Assembly: GCF_000003815.2 (NCBI RefSeq)
Contig: NC_049985.1
Coordinates: forward strand, 16,261,604-16,325,603
Reading direction: 5' to 3'
Length of the DNA stretch: 64,000 bases
DNA from: Branchiostoma floridae
Lineage: Eukaryota > Chordata > Leptocardii > Amphioxiformes > Branchiostomatidae
Both the position numbers and the translations under genes were made by a program. The notes beneath the pieces were generated by a model. That model was not told the origin of the DNA, ran no database searches, and saw only the letters and a list, made by a program, of their open reading frames with translations. The stretch's first letter is position 1. Every line of letters starts with the position of its first letter. Below, piece by piece: positions 1 through 10,867 of the stretch.

Positions 1-150
1 CAACAATACAGCCCCTGCTCCCCCCCTCTGCAGCCGTGTATTAACAAACAATACAGCCCCTGCTCCCCCCCTCTGCAGCCGTGTATTAACAAACAATACA
101 GCCCCTGCTCCCCCCTCTGCAGCCGTGTATTAACAAACAATACAGCCCCT
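1..150. repeat. 45-bp minisatellite, about 3.3 units, cut by the window start
   Basis: A unit of about 45 bp containing CAGCCCCTGCTCC and GCAGCCGTGTATTAACAA repeats at least three times with very little divergence, the main difference being the length of the C run. The array starts outside the window. It decays at about 150, where unique sequence begins. No coding potential is seen. Confidence 0.9.
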
Positions 151-312
151 GATCCTCCGCGGGGAAATCACGCGCCATTGCTGCACATCGTGAGACTAAT
201 GGCAGGAAATTACACCAGTCTGCTGCTCATGGACAGATTTCCGGGGACCCTCTAGGGACCAATGGGTAATCTCCAAGCAGAGGTTAGGGTGGTTAACACG
301 TGAGTAATGGTA

Positions 313-680
313 GTTCACCTTTATCCGAGGGGTAGCCTTCATCTCTCTTCAAGCAGAGGTTAGGCTCCGGCTGTTTTTTAAACGTTTTTAGTCGTTTTTA
401 TCGGGCTTTCTATTTTGTATTGTATCTTGCTTTGTCAAAATGTAACAAGAAACAAGATACAAACAAACAATACAAAATAGAAACCCGACAAAAACGACCA
501 AAAAAAAACGTTACAAAAATAGTCGGAGCCTAACCTCTGCTTGGAGAGTAGCCTTTATCCATTCTATTTGATAGCTTGGTATTTAGGGATATATTTCGTG
601 GTGGTGGTTTCAAATTTCACTATTTTCAATACATTTAAAGATATTGAAGTTTGAAACCGTCGTCCTTACACATTCACTGA
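313..680. mobile_element. Older MITE interrupted by the 343-547 MITE
   Basis: GTTCACCTTTATCCGAGGGG at 313 matches the left end of the complete element at 33135-33353. Sequence after the insertion (about 559-680), including the GGGATAT and TTTCAAA stretches, matches that element's interior. The right inverted repeat was not found, so the copy is truncated or decayed. The newer MITE sits in it as a nested insertion. Confidence 0.55.
343..547. mobile_element. MITE with AAGCAGAGGTTAGG-type terminal inverted repeats
   Basis: The ends form a long inverted repeat: the left end has AAGCAGAGGTTAGGCTCCGG and the right end its near complement ending in CCTAACCTCTGCTTGGAGA. The interior is also self-complementary around an AT-rich centre. 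Flanking host DNA repeats as GTAGCCTTCAT (332-342) and GTAGCCTTTAT (548-558), an imperfect 9-11 bp target duplication of the size expected for Mutator-like elements. Related diverged copies lie at about 8520-8672 and 10515-10655. No coding capacity. Confidence 0.8.
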
Positions 681-699
681 AAGCAATTGGAAAGAAAAG

Positions 700-935
700 C
701 TGGTAACCAGACCATCGGGAGCTCGCCGCTATCTCCACGGTGTTGGGAGTGACTCTCTCCCGTCAAGCACGCCGGGGGAGACTTCACGGGGTTGCGTGTA
801 GTTACCGGCTTCCATTGCGTGAAACTCCTACCGGATGCGGCAGATTGCTCCGGCGGCAGAGAGCTTCTTCTGCCCCGTAGACAGCATGGTTAATCCACGG
901 TAGGCTGGACACCAGGTTACCGAATTGGGAGAGGC
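700..935. repeat. Dispersed repeat, copy 1
   Basis: The segment begins CTGGTAACCAG and ends with CCACGGTAGGCTGGACACCAGGTTA. It shares an ordered series of short blocks (GCGTGAAA, CTACCGG, CCGGCGGC, GCCCCGTAGA, ACGGTAGGC) with 10868-11075. The ends are imperfectly complementary, so it is probably an old non-autonomous DNA element. Nothing coding is seen. Confidence 0.5.
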
Positions 936-1536
936 CGTATAACTGCGGTGGACTGCACCCCGGCTACCCTACTGCTCCCCAAGGGCAGCATTTTCTTGCG
1001 ATCAGCTGAAATTAACGAACTGACAACTTTAGATCTTGCTTGAATGTAGCAATAGAGCATTGTAGGAGAACTAGCTGTCAATATAATATACACACCTTAG
1101 TTCGTTTTTACATGCTGTTCGCGCAATGTGAGCAGTTTTGTAGGCTGAACATTCTGTACAGGAACTGTTCGAAACACGAGTCTAAAAAAATAAGGATTTT
1201 CAGCGTTTAGAATTACTTTTAGTACAACATGTTCTGTGTCGTCATCAAGTTCCGTTCTAAAAAGTTCAACTCCTGCTGAGACAAACATAAAGATTTAGTA
1301 CTTCCAACCACGGGACTGATGCATTGTAGCTAAATGATACTGATTGTAAAAATTGGAGATGTCATTTCGACTCCCCTGAATTACTCTTGTCTATTGTGCT
1401 CTCTCGTGGTGAAATTAAACAGCCATACATACATTCTAATGTGGAGATGACGGTGTTATAATGACATGGTTGAAAGCCATGGTTTACTCTATGCACACCT
1501 GACGAAGAATCTTTTGCTGTGTTCTCGGTAGAGATG

Positions 1537-1576
<40 letters not shown>

Positions 1577-4500
1577 TTCGATACTTTACTTGAGCGCTAC
1601 CATCATCTGTAAAGATGGAAGGATGCCTACCTACCCTACTTGATGGTTTTGATATAAATACACCGATAAAGTCGTTATCATACGAATGAATGAACTTATT
1701 AAACGGTACAATGTATGGCACAGGAACAACAATGCTATCAAGGTAATACTGTATATTACACGTAATAATGTATATTACATATACAACTACGAAATATCAT
1801 CAATGACAGTATATGAGTTACATAATCATCATATATGGATGATTTGGTCTCATTTTACAATGAAGCCCAGAGAAATTGGCATTTATCTACAGTTGGTCCT
1901 GATACCAGTATAGGGACATGTCTGCAGTTCACGGTGTCCATTGAAAGCTGCAGCAATGAGAATGCATCACTGCCGCCCGCGTTTTTCCACATCAACACAA
2001 AAGCTCGCCCTAATGAGGAATTACGGCGCAAATCGGCGGTATCTGCCGAATTATCTGGTCCGGAGCAGCTCTCTAATTTTGCTAAAACGCCTAATGGTTC
2101 CAGAAATCAATTACTCTCCGCAGTCCGCCCGCCGAGCATACAGATGGAGGTCCGTGTGGAGCACTGGGGAATCTCTGCCCGGAGTACTTGTTTGGGTAAT
2201 TGAGATTCTCTGCCCCATTCAGCCGTGACCTATGACCCCTGGTCATCGGGCAGGGCAGGCATTTCAGGAACTTGTCCGTCATTTGGTGAGAGATGGGCAC
2301 TACTGGAGATTTATAGTCCTCGTGTGGTTAAGGGTTTGACAAACCGACTAGAGCTAAACCGACACGACCCAACATTTCTATATGCTATAGTTTCGCACCA
2401 ACATGTTTTGCTGTGGCCTGCACTTCAGGACCTTGTGCCTCATTTGGTGATAAATGGGCACCAATGGAAATTTATGTTCCTTATGCGTTGTACTATGGAA
2501 ACTATATGCCCCCATCCTACATTTTCTTCATAACCAAGAAGCGAGAAGAAGTCGAACCTACATAGACTACGATACTGTGTTTGTTTGAAAGTATGCCTTT
2601 GTTGTTATCTGTACTGACTTAGGTGAATTTGGCAGAAATGCACGGCAAAGGTTTTCATTCATTCCTATAAGCTTCAGTCTCTCGACCTGTCTCTAACGAT
2701 AGGCACCGGGTGTTAGACGTTTGACCATTTCCAAATTTTCAGCAACTTTATGAATCTCCACTCTGGATAAAATAAAGGAGATATTGGCCAAGTGAGGACG
2801 AAAGATTCGTCAGAGTCGCCCGGCCAGAGGAGTGCGAACTCGCTACCAAAGGCGTCAGCTGTAGGCGGCCACCTGCACAAAATACCTCGAAAAACACGCG
2901 AATAACAATCCGGACCTACCATTGGTAACGCGTGCGGTACCCCAACCACTTACATTCAAGAATCTAACCGGCTTAGTCATCAAATCGGAATGTCTCGTAT
3001 GGATATGTTTTGAACATGAAAGCGCCAAACCGTTTAGATGTTTGCTGAAACGGCTAGTTTAGAAAACACATCTGATTGACACGTCTCGATCTGAAGTTGC
3101 TAGAATAACATGTTTGGACGAGTACTTTGGCCTACTTGCATGAAAACAACACTTGTCCCACAAAATCTTGTCTCCCTTTTGTCACCCAACGGATAGTGAG
3201 TTTTCCAGCGTGCGTGTCTTAAGAAAAAAACAAAAAAAACTATCATTGTCTGTCATCTCGAAGGCGGACGGACCGTGTAGCGTAACGGCTTGTTCATCAA
3301 AACACGCACAAGGAGTTATGTACTATGTTTGCAATACAATGTGGTTAAACCATACTGTCAGATCAACTGCAACTCTTCCCGGTGAAACATACTGTCATAT
3401 ACATCACATATAGCCTGTACTGCTGATAAGTTCATTGCAAATCCTTGCCTGTGGGTAACAGGCAGGTAACATGAAAACATACAAACAGATATTGTATAAT
3501 AATATAGCATGTGTCTATTCTAGTCTAAAAGCTAACTCTGGGTACACTTTGTACATATCTACATAGATCTAAGTCTCACCAATGTGTGCAATGTACCGCG
3601 AGTTGGGCAGCCTTGGCTGTCTGTATCTGTATCTCCGCCAAACCAATGGACAGTAAACAAATTGATATGAATACATAACGTAAGGAAATTGCTACATTGC
3701 GACTGTGTCAATACGTATGCAACATGAACATGCAGTCTTACAAAGGAGCTGATAAAAGCTCCTTGATCTTACGAATAAAACACAAACAATAGTTTTCTCT
3801 AATATACGGAAATGGATGCGGAAAAGCAACAGCATCTGTGCAGAGCGTGCCGCTATTTTCCTGCGACTTCAGGCGGGCGAGACACTCGCAGGCACTGAAG
3901 AGTACGTGTAATCCGACCCACACGCTTTCACTGCCGAGCATATTCCCGAAGTCATGGTTTCTAGAATAGACGAGTATTATAATATCATGTTGATTGCTGT
4001 GTTATCGCTGTCATATATTTCACCATTTTGACTGTAGAATTCCTTCTTTCATTTATTCTTACAAAAGATAGAACAAAGCGTGGAAAGGCATCGAATCCTG
4101 CGCGACACGTACGAGTAACGTTATAACTGTAGAACTATTGGTGCAACCGGGCAGACGTAGGGACAATGTTCGAGGTTGATCCTGGATTCAAGCCTAAGTG
4201 TCTCCCTCTGTACATCCATTTCACAAGTGTCCAGCTATACATAATTCTGGGCTGGGGCTGAGGGAAAAATGATAATATACATCTTTTATCCATCGACATC
4301 TGGACATCAAACTAATACTGAAGCTGGGGCGCTATAAAAAACCTTTTACACTTAGGAGACAACATCACTTTAGTCTCTTCGCCAGTGAATCAACAAAATA
4401 AGATCTGTTGATCCATCCATAATCCGTCAGCTTTCTGAGACCTTCCCTAACCTTGGCAGCCGGACTAACATCTCACGCCAAATCACGTTAGAATCGACTC

Positions 4501-4690
4501 GGCGCGTCCCGTGCTCTCCTGGAGGCCGGGGTGCCGTATATCTTACCCTGCGCCGAGAGCCGACTTATTGACATGACTTACTTGACTTATTGCATTTGGT
4601 GCAAATTGTTTTAAGTGGACCGGCGTTTTATCCACCATGAACGGTGCCGGTGAACCCTGGGTACCGCTGCCTTCTCTACTTCTTCCCAGG
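936..4690. other. Non-coding intergenic DNA, no supported gene
   Basis: Open frames here are short and show no recognisable domain or phase-consistent splice structure. Contents seen are an AT microsatellite at about 1541-1574 and a diverged internal duplication in which CATTTGGTGAGAGATGGGCA near 2280 reappears as CATTTGGTGATAAATGGGCA near 2440. Nothing else was identified. Confidence 0.5.
1541..1574. repeat. (AT)n microsatellite
   Basis: An uninterrupted AT dinucleotide run of roughly 34 bp in non-coding DNA. Confidence 0.95.
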
Positions 4691-4714
4691 GGAAGCAAAA
4701 CTTGTTCTTGGCTA

Positions 4715-4919
4715 GTCTGTCCGTCTGTGTGTGTGTCTGGGTGTGTCTATGGGTGTAGTTATGTGTATGTGTCACACTGTGTGTATCTATCTGTGTGCGT
4801 GTCTGTTTGTTTGTGTGTCTGTCTGCATCTCTGTGTTTGTGTATTTCTCTGTCTATGTGTCTATGTGTGTGTGTGTGTGTTTGCATTTGTGTGTATGTGT
4901 ACGTGTGTGTGTTTGTACA

Positions 4920-4951
<32 letters not shown>

Positions 4952-4960
4952 TGTGTCGGC
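4715..4960. repeat. (GT)n/(CA)n compound microsatellite
   Basis: About 245 bp of GT repeats with interspersed GTCT and GTAT variants, ending in a pure GT run near 4920-4945. Long His/Thr or Val/Cys/Leu frames on both strands are translations of this repeat, not genes. Confidence 0.95.
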
Positions 4961-5159
4961 CATAAGCAGTGTGTGTCACACCTAACTTTGTTCACATCTA
5001 GCGTTGCTAGAGCTATTTAGTAAGAATTCCCCTACTGTACTTGGTAACAACGAGTTCCGCTCCACAATAGTTTTCACGGAAAGCAAAAGTTTGAAGACCT
5101 CAATCCTGCGTTGGGACTATTTGATTGTTCCTTTCTGAGCCTTCTAGTATAATAGATAA

Positions 5160-6431
5160 ACAAGTACTTAACAAAGTGCCTGTAACAAAGCGGCCCATCC
5201 CGCTGACACGTGCGGGCTGCCGTCTGGCGGCCCGCCCCGGGGGCAAGGTGGCGTCCCCGGGGGCTTGGGAAACGTCCCCTGGGGGTGGGGGAATTTGTGA
5301 TATGATTGTCACCGGGCTCACATGAATCCGCCCCATCGTTTTGTAGTAATTAGCGGCACGTGGCGGAGGTACATTATACACAATAGGCCACTCCCTGACT
5401 ATCTGTGGGTAGTGCTGGTAGTCAATGGTTTAGTGACCCTTTGGACAAAGAGGTCGTGAGCTCACCCGACATGCACGCTACGTATGCCGGAAAGGGTACG
5501 GTTGCAGCAATTAGGATGGGACATTTAGCCGTGGTCCACTATTCACTGTGCTTAACGAAAAGAGCAACGGGGAATTTACCCGGTACAATTGTCTCGACTA
5601 GTGGAATGTTACCTCTTCAGTGAGATAAACTGCTTTTACCTCCTTGCTTTTACATCAGACCACTCTAACCCACAATGCCGATTGTGGGATATGAAGACAC
5701 TTATGCTAAACTGGAAGGTTAACATTAAACTTTCCTACACCCTCAACACAGCAGACGTTACACATGTGCTTCTAGATGTGGCCGTTATTCTGCTACTGAT
5801 GCTCGCTGTGTAAGGTTTACGTCACATTGCCAAACCGGGGCCGATCCGGGCTGTTTGGGGGAACAAAAAATAGAAATGTATATGTAAAAATATACACAAA
5901 TAATGCCCACCACCATTCTCTTTACGTCCTGTGTACTACATTTCGTTCCCGAAAGCTACCTGGCCGGGTCCCGGTTTGGAAATGTGACGTAGGCCTCCTG
6001 ATGTGTGACATCAGAATAACAGTTTTTATCTGACTACATTTAACTGTTGGCAAAATAGTAAAACTTTGTCACAATTTCCATGGTAATTTCCCGGTCACTG
6101 AGCTATACAGTTGTAAGTAAGGAACTTCTCCAAGCCAGGTCTGTTGTCAGGAATCTCGGTACATCCACACATGAACCCGTGCATGCTGCGCCCCCCGCGG
6201 GTGCAGTGGTCCGTCCCGCCTGTGTCGCATCGCAGATGGCAGCCGGGGTAAACAAATTATAAATATTACATGTGGTCCATCGATCCCGCCTCCAGGCTGC
6301 AACAGGCGCGCGACACCGGCCCGAGCGGGGCTGAACACACCCCTATATCACACTCCACACAGCCGTGGCACACTCACACACACGCCAAACTTTCCCGCCA
6401 GCAGAAGTAACCAAAACTCTCCGTCCCAGCC
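5160..6431 (+). promoter_or_regulatory. Probable Phox2 upstream region, partly GC-rich
   Basis: About 1.3 kb upstream of the Phox2 start codon lacks a convincing gene. A GC-rich stretch at about 5210-5300 carries three C/G-run palindromes such as TCCCCTGGGGG, which resemble EBF/COE half-site pairs; that resemblance is inference. A TATAAATA octamer lies at 6258-6265, 167 bp before the ATG, and a weaker CCTATATCAC near 6342. Either could set the transcription start. No transcript data support a choice. Confidence 0.35.
6258..6265 (+). promoter_or_regulatory. Candidate TATA box for Phox2
   Basis: TATAAATA occurs 167 bp upstream of the Phox2 initiator ATG in an otherwise moderately GC-rich segment. 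Spacing allows a 5' UTR of about 140 bp. AT octamers also occur by chance, so this is only a candidate. Confidence 0.3.
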
Positions 6432-6675
6432 ATGGAGTACCCGTACCTGAACACGTCCCTGTACGACTCGTGCATGAGCAACATCGACCCTTCCATCACC
6501 AGCTCGTACCCGGACTTCTCCTCCTGCACGCAGCTGCAGGGCTCGCAGGGGTACCAGTACTCCCCGATCAGGAACCACTCCTTCCCGACCACCTGTCCGC
6601 CCGGCCCCGCCGCCGCCAACTGCACGCTACCGTCGATGCGGGACCCGCACCACCAGCCGACTCCGTACACACCAG
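6432..6675 (+). CDS. Phox2: Phox2 exon 1 (N-terminal region)
   Basis: The ATG at 6432 is preceded by CCAGCC, a reasonable initiation context, and starts an 81-codon frame that aligns with the PHOX2 N-terminus from its first residues. The exon ends in phase 1 at a good donor (CCAG then GTAAG at 6676). The Tyr/Ser/Pro-rich composition is typical of this family's N-terminal transactivation region. Confidence 0.93.
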
Positions 6676-9600
6676 GTAAGCTCCGCCGCACACACGCACG
6701 CACACACCAGGTAAACTCTCCACAACCGGCCCGACGAGGAAATGAAGTTTTCCGCAGATTTCAGACGGTTATGGAGGTTATTTCGTTTGTGTTGCGGGGT
6801 AATGAAATTTGTCGGAAGATAAGGCGTTGGAAATCGGATATAATGTTATTAAGTTATGAACAAACTTAACTTGCTCTTGTAACTCAATCACAGTACACAA
6901 ACTATGATTTTTACCGCTCATACCGCCAGAGATTTTCCGCACAAAGAGAAGGAAAGGGATTTTAGTTTTGGGCGAGAAGAATCGCCACAACTGTGCCCAA
7001 CCGTACCGTTCCTTCCGATGCGCTTTTCTCAAAGTCTTCGAACGGGAAAATCGCATTTCTTACTGATTTGAGAGATCTCAAAATGAAAACAAAATCTGGC
7101 ATAAAGTTAAACCGTCTTACCAACAGAATAGACCCCTTTTATTACAATCATCCTTGACATTTCAGCCGGATTTGCGAATATTGTAGATATAGTTTTAATT
7201 TTCACATGAGCCATCTTAGAACGTCCGTTTAGACATGGCGCATGTAGCTGGGACATGTAAGGACTTTTTCAAGACAGAAAACGTGGGTCAAAAAAGTAGG
7301 AACGAATGTCTCCCAATATGACTGATAACTAAGAAAGTAATCCTATATTTGGATTGTAAAGTACTTTGAATCTCGTCGCCAGAACGTGTAAAGTGCGCTA
7401 CGCACGGGTGATCGGTGCATGTAGTGGAGTCAGACTCAACTCTGCCGTGTGCATATCTGTGACTGTATTTCTGACGGACATGTTGTATACTCTCTACTCC
7501 GCATGTCCGTACCTGTTCTTTCTTCTTCGCGTTCTACCTTCAGATTTGTGTAAGTCTGACAGAGGTAGAATCATTACAAGAATATCAATTTCCAAACTCC
7601 TTTCTATATTCCTGAAGGCGACCGCATCAGAAAACTGTAGACATTTCGCCGTTTGTGTATGACTGTATTAGTGGCGAGCATACAGTCAACATCCGCATCT
7701 GTTCTTTCTTACCTGTGTTCTATCTTCATTTTTGTTTTTGAATTATAAAAAATTATCTTCTTTCCCGAAATAAAACGAAATGGAAACTTTCTTGTAGATG
7801 AGGCGACCCTATTAGAAAACATTCCAACCTCACAGCGATGATATTTATAATTCAATTGTATCACTGACAGCCCACGCCGTCTGCTCCATTTTTCTCTCTT
7901 ACCTTCGCCCTGGCTTCAGATTGTTGTCGATCTCAACATGAACATGTATCAATATTTGCTCGAAAGACGGGAAAACGTCAAATTTCCGAACTCTTTTCAG
8001 GCGATCGTTTTTAGAGACTATCCCACGTTTAAAGCCACTGTGGAGTATTACCGGTGCCGCGATGAGAAACAGGCGGGTCTTCATGTGAGAACCTCCCGCC
8101 AGACCTGGGAGATTCCCGCTAACCTCAATGTTTCTACGTCTACTTAAGCGTCTACTTCTGCCTTCTGTGGATATTTTCCTGTGATGTTGTGGAACAAAGG
8201 AAAAGATTTTGACTACACATTTTGATGATTAGTTCTGTGATTTGTGTGTATTTCTGAACTTGCTAAAATTGTAGCTAGACTGAGCATGGTGTGCCGGTCA
8301 TGTGTACCAGTCTTTTCTATGCATAGCTTTGGCAAGACCTGTTTTGTATATCATATTTTCCTTTTAGCTAGATTCAGGGGCCCATTGCTACATATGTCAA
8401 TGTTTACTGCACGCTTTATGTGCTTGACAATTTTAGAAAATGTCTTTATCTATCGCGCTTCCTATGTCGTTCCTTTACATTGTGCATTTATTTCACATTC
8501 CATAGTGCTCCAGCTTACCCTCCAAGCAAAGGTTCGGTTCCGGCTGTTTTTGACGCGCGTTTTAGGCGTTTTCATCGGGAATTCTATTTTGTTCAACTTT
8601 CTTCATGATTGCGGTGCAAGATAGAAAGCCTAACACGCCTAAAACCCGGCGGAACTGAACCTTTGCTTGGAGATAGTTCTAGCCATAAACGCCGCTGTGC
8701 GCCTGTTCAGGGATATGTGTTTGTTGTGGCAGATTTGTCCAGAGTTCGCCAGGTAAACCTGTTAACAGCAGGGGTTCGTTCAGTACTGGCGAAAGCTACC
8801 TTCAGGAAAGTGAAAGTCTGCCTCACCTGAGTTGCTATTGTTTGTTCCATTGTTTTGCAGCTGATGCTTACGGCAGTCTGTGGAACACCTCTAAGGTCGG
8901 CGCGCTCAAAGACGAGAGGCACGACTATATCACAGGTGATGGCAATTGTTTTTAGTTATGACTGACTCCTGGGTCGGCGGAAAATATAGAAGAAATTGGT
9001 AAATTTGTAGGAGAACAGTTTCCAACCCGCTGTACTACTCTGGCATGACCATATATTTATGTAGTCACAACAGAAAGACGGCGTGTTCTGTCTGAAACGT
9101 CTGACCGTTTCCACAATTTAGTCAGTTGTTTGACTCTTCGTATTATTTTCGTATTCGCGTATTTTTTCATCCATTTGGCAAATTTCAACTGTTGTTCCCA
9201 CCGTCGTATGTTAGAGACTACCGAAATGTCCCAAAATTTGAGACAATTCGTAGAACTTTTCATATGCGTTGGTTATTTTTCGTTCCGTCGCTACCGCGGC
9301 ATATTTCCGCTAGCATTGTGATGTGGCTGCCGCGCTGCTTGTGTCATTGGAATGTTTTGGCAGTTCTTTCCAATTTGCCACTGCTACATTCGTACTGTCT
9401 TGGCAACAGCAATGCAGCAATGATTTTCAACGTTTTGACCTTGTTTCATGTGATCTTTACCAGTTTATTCAATGGAAAAGAATGATTGAAGATGTGTTTT
9501 CTGTGGAAAAGATTTACCTTCATTGTTTTGTATGCAAACTTACAGGAAGCTCGAGAAGTCAGGCTAGGTTTTGTTGCGATTTTATCAGACCCTGACTCAG

Positions 9601-10255
9601 TTTCTTTCCCGTCTGTTTGTTGTGGTGGAGGTTTGTTTGTATTTTTTAGTTTGTTTGTTTGTTAAGAGGTACGTTTGTTTCTGTTTGCTGTGTTTTATGT
9701 TTGTGTTTGTTCCCGGTTCTTTGCCGTAGATCAGTAAACATTGTTTGTTTGCTATTGTACTTCGCGTTTATTGCTTACCTGCAGTAGCTCAGTACACGTT
9801 GATTATATGTTTGCTTGTTTGTTGTTGTTTATGCTTGTATGTTGCTCCCTGCAGTAGCGCATTACAAGTTGTATATATGTTTGTTGTTGTTTATGTTTAT
9901 GTTTATTCCTTCCCTGCAGTAGCTCAGTACAAGTTGTTTATATGTTTGTTGTTTGTGTTTATGTATGTTGCTTCCTGCAGTAGCTCAGTACAAGTTGTTT
10001 GTTGTTGTTGTTTGTGTTTGTGTTTGTTGTTGTTTATGTTTGTGTTTGTTGTTTACTGCAGTAGCTCAGTACAAGTTGTTCCACGACGGTCCGCCCGGCC
10101 TGCACGAGAAGAGGAAACAGCGCCGCATCAGAACAACTTTCACTTCGGCACAGCTCAAGGAGCTGGAGCGCGTCTTCGCGGAGACTCACTACCCGGACAT
10201 CTACACGCGCGAGGAGCTGGCGCTCAAGATAGACCTGACGGAGGCGAGAGTACAG
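6432..10255 (+). CDS. Phox2: Phox2-type paired-like homeobox transcription factor, 5' three exons only
   Basis: This encodes a nuclear DNA-binding regulator. In vertebrates the PHOX2 family specifies autonomic, visceral motor and noradrenergic neurons. The N-terminal exon matches the PHOX2 N-terminus in order ([34 protein letters not shown]). The homeodomain exon carries [15 protein letters not shown] and [13 protein letters not shown], then stops at VQ, the intron position used inside paired-like homeodomains. Exons are 6432-6675, 8861-8935 (candidate) and 10062-10255. Phases are 1, 1 and 0, and the frame is kept with or without the middle exon. The final exon (VWFQNRR, C-terminal tail) was not found in the window, so the model is 3'-incomplete. 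Confidence 0.93.
7500..8040. repeat. Diverged tandem triplication of about 200 bp in Phox2 intron 1
   Basis: Three successive blocks near 7500-7650, 7690-7830 and 7875-8030 share ordered landmarks: CTGTTCTTTCTT or CTCCATTTTTCTC, TTCTACCTTCA or similar, and AGGCGACCGCATCAGAAAA or AGGCGACCCTATTAGAAAA. Divergence is high with indels. There is no common open frame, so this is an old intronic tandem duplication. Confidence 0.45.
8520..8672. mobile_element. MITE, CTCCAAGC-type inverted repeats, copy in Phox2 intron 1
   Basis: CTCCAAGCAAAGGTTCGGTT at the left end pairs with AACTGAACCTTTGCTTGGAG at the right, and the interior is also partly complementary. It belongs to the same family as 343-547. 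No target duplication is clear. Confidence 0.75.
8861..8935 (+). CDS. Phox2: Candidate 75-bp cassette exon of Phox2
   Basis: A polypyrimidine tract and TTGTTTTGCAG acceptor precede 75 bp, followed by a GTGAT donor. Both boundaries are phase 1, so inclusion adds exactly 25 residues and skipping keeps the frame. The frame reads [18 protein letters not shown] then ERHDYIT, and it is GC-rich compared with the AT-rich intron. Vertebrate PHOX2 proteins have no matching segment between their N-terminal region and YKLF/YKFF, so this would be a lineage-specific insertion. Transcripts must decide whether it is real. Confidence 0.6.
9721..10085 (+). repeat. Array repeating the homeodomain-exon acceptor and first exon bases
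   Basis: CTGCAGTAGCTCAGTACAAG, the splice acceptor plus the start of the homeodomain exon, recurs at about 9779, 9850 (variant), 9914, 9975 and 10056, with a weaker copy at 9722. The units are separated by 60-80 bp of GTTTGTTGTT-rich spacer. Only the 10056 copy runs into the homeobox. The array therefore creates several copies of a usable 3' splice site in series. Confidence 0.88.
10062..10255 (+). CDS. Phox2: Phox2 homeodomain exon
   Basis: The exon starts in phase 1 after TACTGCAG and reads [10 protein letters not shown], then [19 protein letters not shown], then the homeodomain through helix 2 and the start of helix 3 (ARVQ). The residues before the homeodomain match PHOX2A/B (YKLF/YKFF, GL-EKRKQRR). 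The donor CAG then GTGAG ends the exon in phase 0. The recognition-helix end, WFQNRRAKFR, must lie on a further exon that I could not find. Confidence 0.95.
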
Positions 10256-10319
10256 GTGAGTTACCTGTAGTGTATAGGTGTGTTAACTGTAGGGACACAC
10301 GTTTACCGATAAGTGTTAC

Positions 10320-10386
10320 CTGTGAGATACAGACGCCCTACCCAGACATCTACACACGGGAGGAGCTGGCGTTCAAGAAAACCTGA
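10320..10386 (+). pseudogene. Homeobox exon fragment, not joined to a homeobox gene
   Basis: Just 76 bp after the homeodomain exon, 10336-10378 is about 88% identical to that exon's [13 protein letters not shown] region, reading [15 protein letters not shown] and then a stop. It is preceded by GAGATACAG, which resembles an acceptor. Three of the five differences over 43 bp are silent third-position changes. It lacks helices 1 and 3, so it cannot encode a working homeodomain. It may be a relic of a local exon duplication or a captured paralogue fragment. Confidence 0.8.
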
Positions 10387-10514
10387 AAAACATATTGAGA
10401 TATTTCAATATCCAGAGGATATATGCCTTTACCTTTGTGCCAAATTTCTACTCATTTGGTTAAAAATGAGCCTGTTATAAAACCAATGGCATTACTTTCT
10501 GAAGCACCTTCGTA

Positions 10515-10655
10515 CTCTCCAAGCAGAAGTCGGGCTTTCCATTTTGTTCCGTTTTCTTCATGTTTATGTCTATCGGCCGATGACATTATCGGAAACCCCG
10601 ACAAAAACGCCTAAACATACGTGAAGATAGCCGGAGCCGGAACTCTGCTTGTAGA
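10515..10655. mobile_element. MITE, diverged copy of the AAGCAGAGG family
   Basis: CTCTCCAAGCAGAAGTCGGG at the left and CCGGAACTCTGCTTGTAGA at the right form an imperfect inverted repeat. The interior includes CGACAAAAACGCC, as in the 343-547 copy. No target duplication is clear. Confidence 0.6.
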
Positions 10656-10661
10656 CTACCT

Positions 10662-10752
10662 GTTAACCCTGTGACAGCTAATGTCTTTGTTAACCCTGTG
10701 ACAGCTAATGCCTTTGTTAACCCTGTGACAGACAATGTCTTTGTTAGCCCCT
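10662..10752. repeat. 27-bp tandem repeat, about 3.3 copies
   Basis: GTTAACCCTGTGACAGCTAA followed by TGTCTTT repeats three times with one or two substitutions per unit, then degrades at GTTAGCCCC. It is non-coding. Confidence 0.85.
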
Positions 10753-10867
10753 TTGTGCCCGCGGTAGGGGTCCTATGCCCACCATATGGCACAGCGCACT
10801 GATATCTGTTCCGTCATCTACATCTGAAAGGCGCGTTTTAACCCCTGATTTCTGCCCAGATAGCACT

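Noticed and set aside
4611-5020. Long His/Thr-rich and Val/Cys-rich open frames
   Set aside because: They are translations of the GT/CA microsatellite on both strands.
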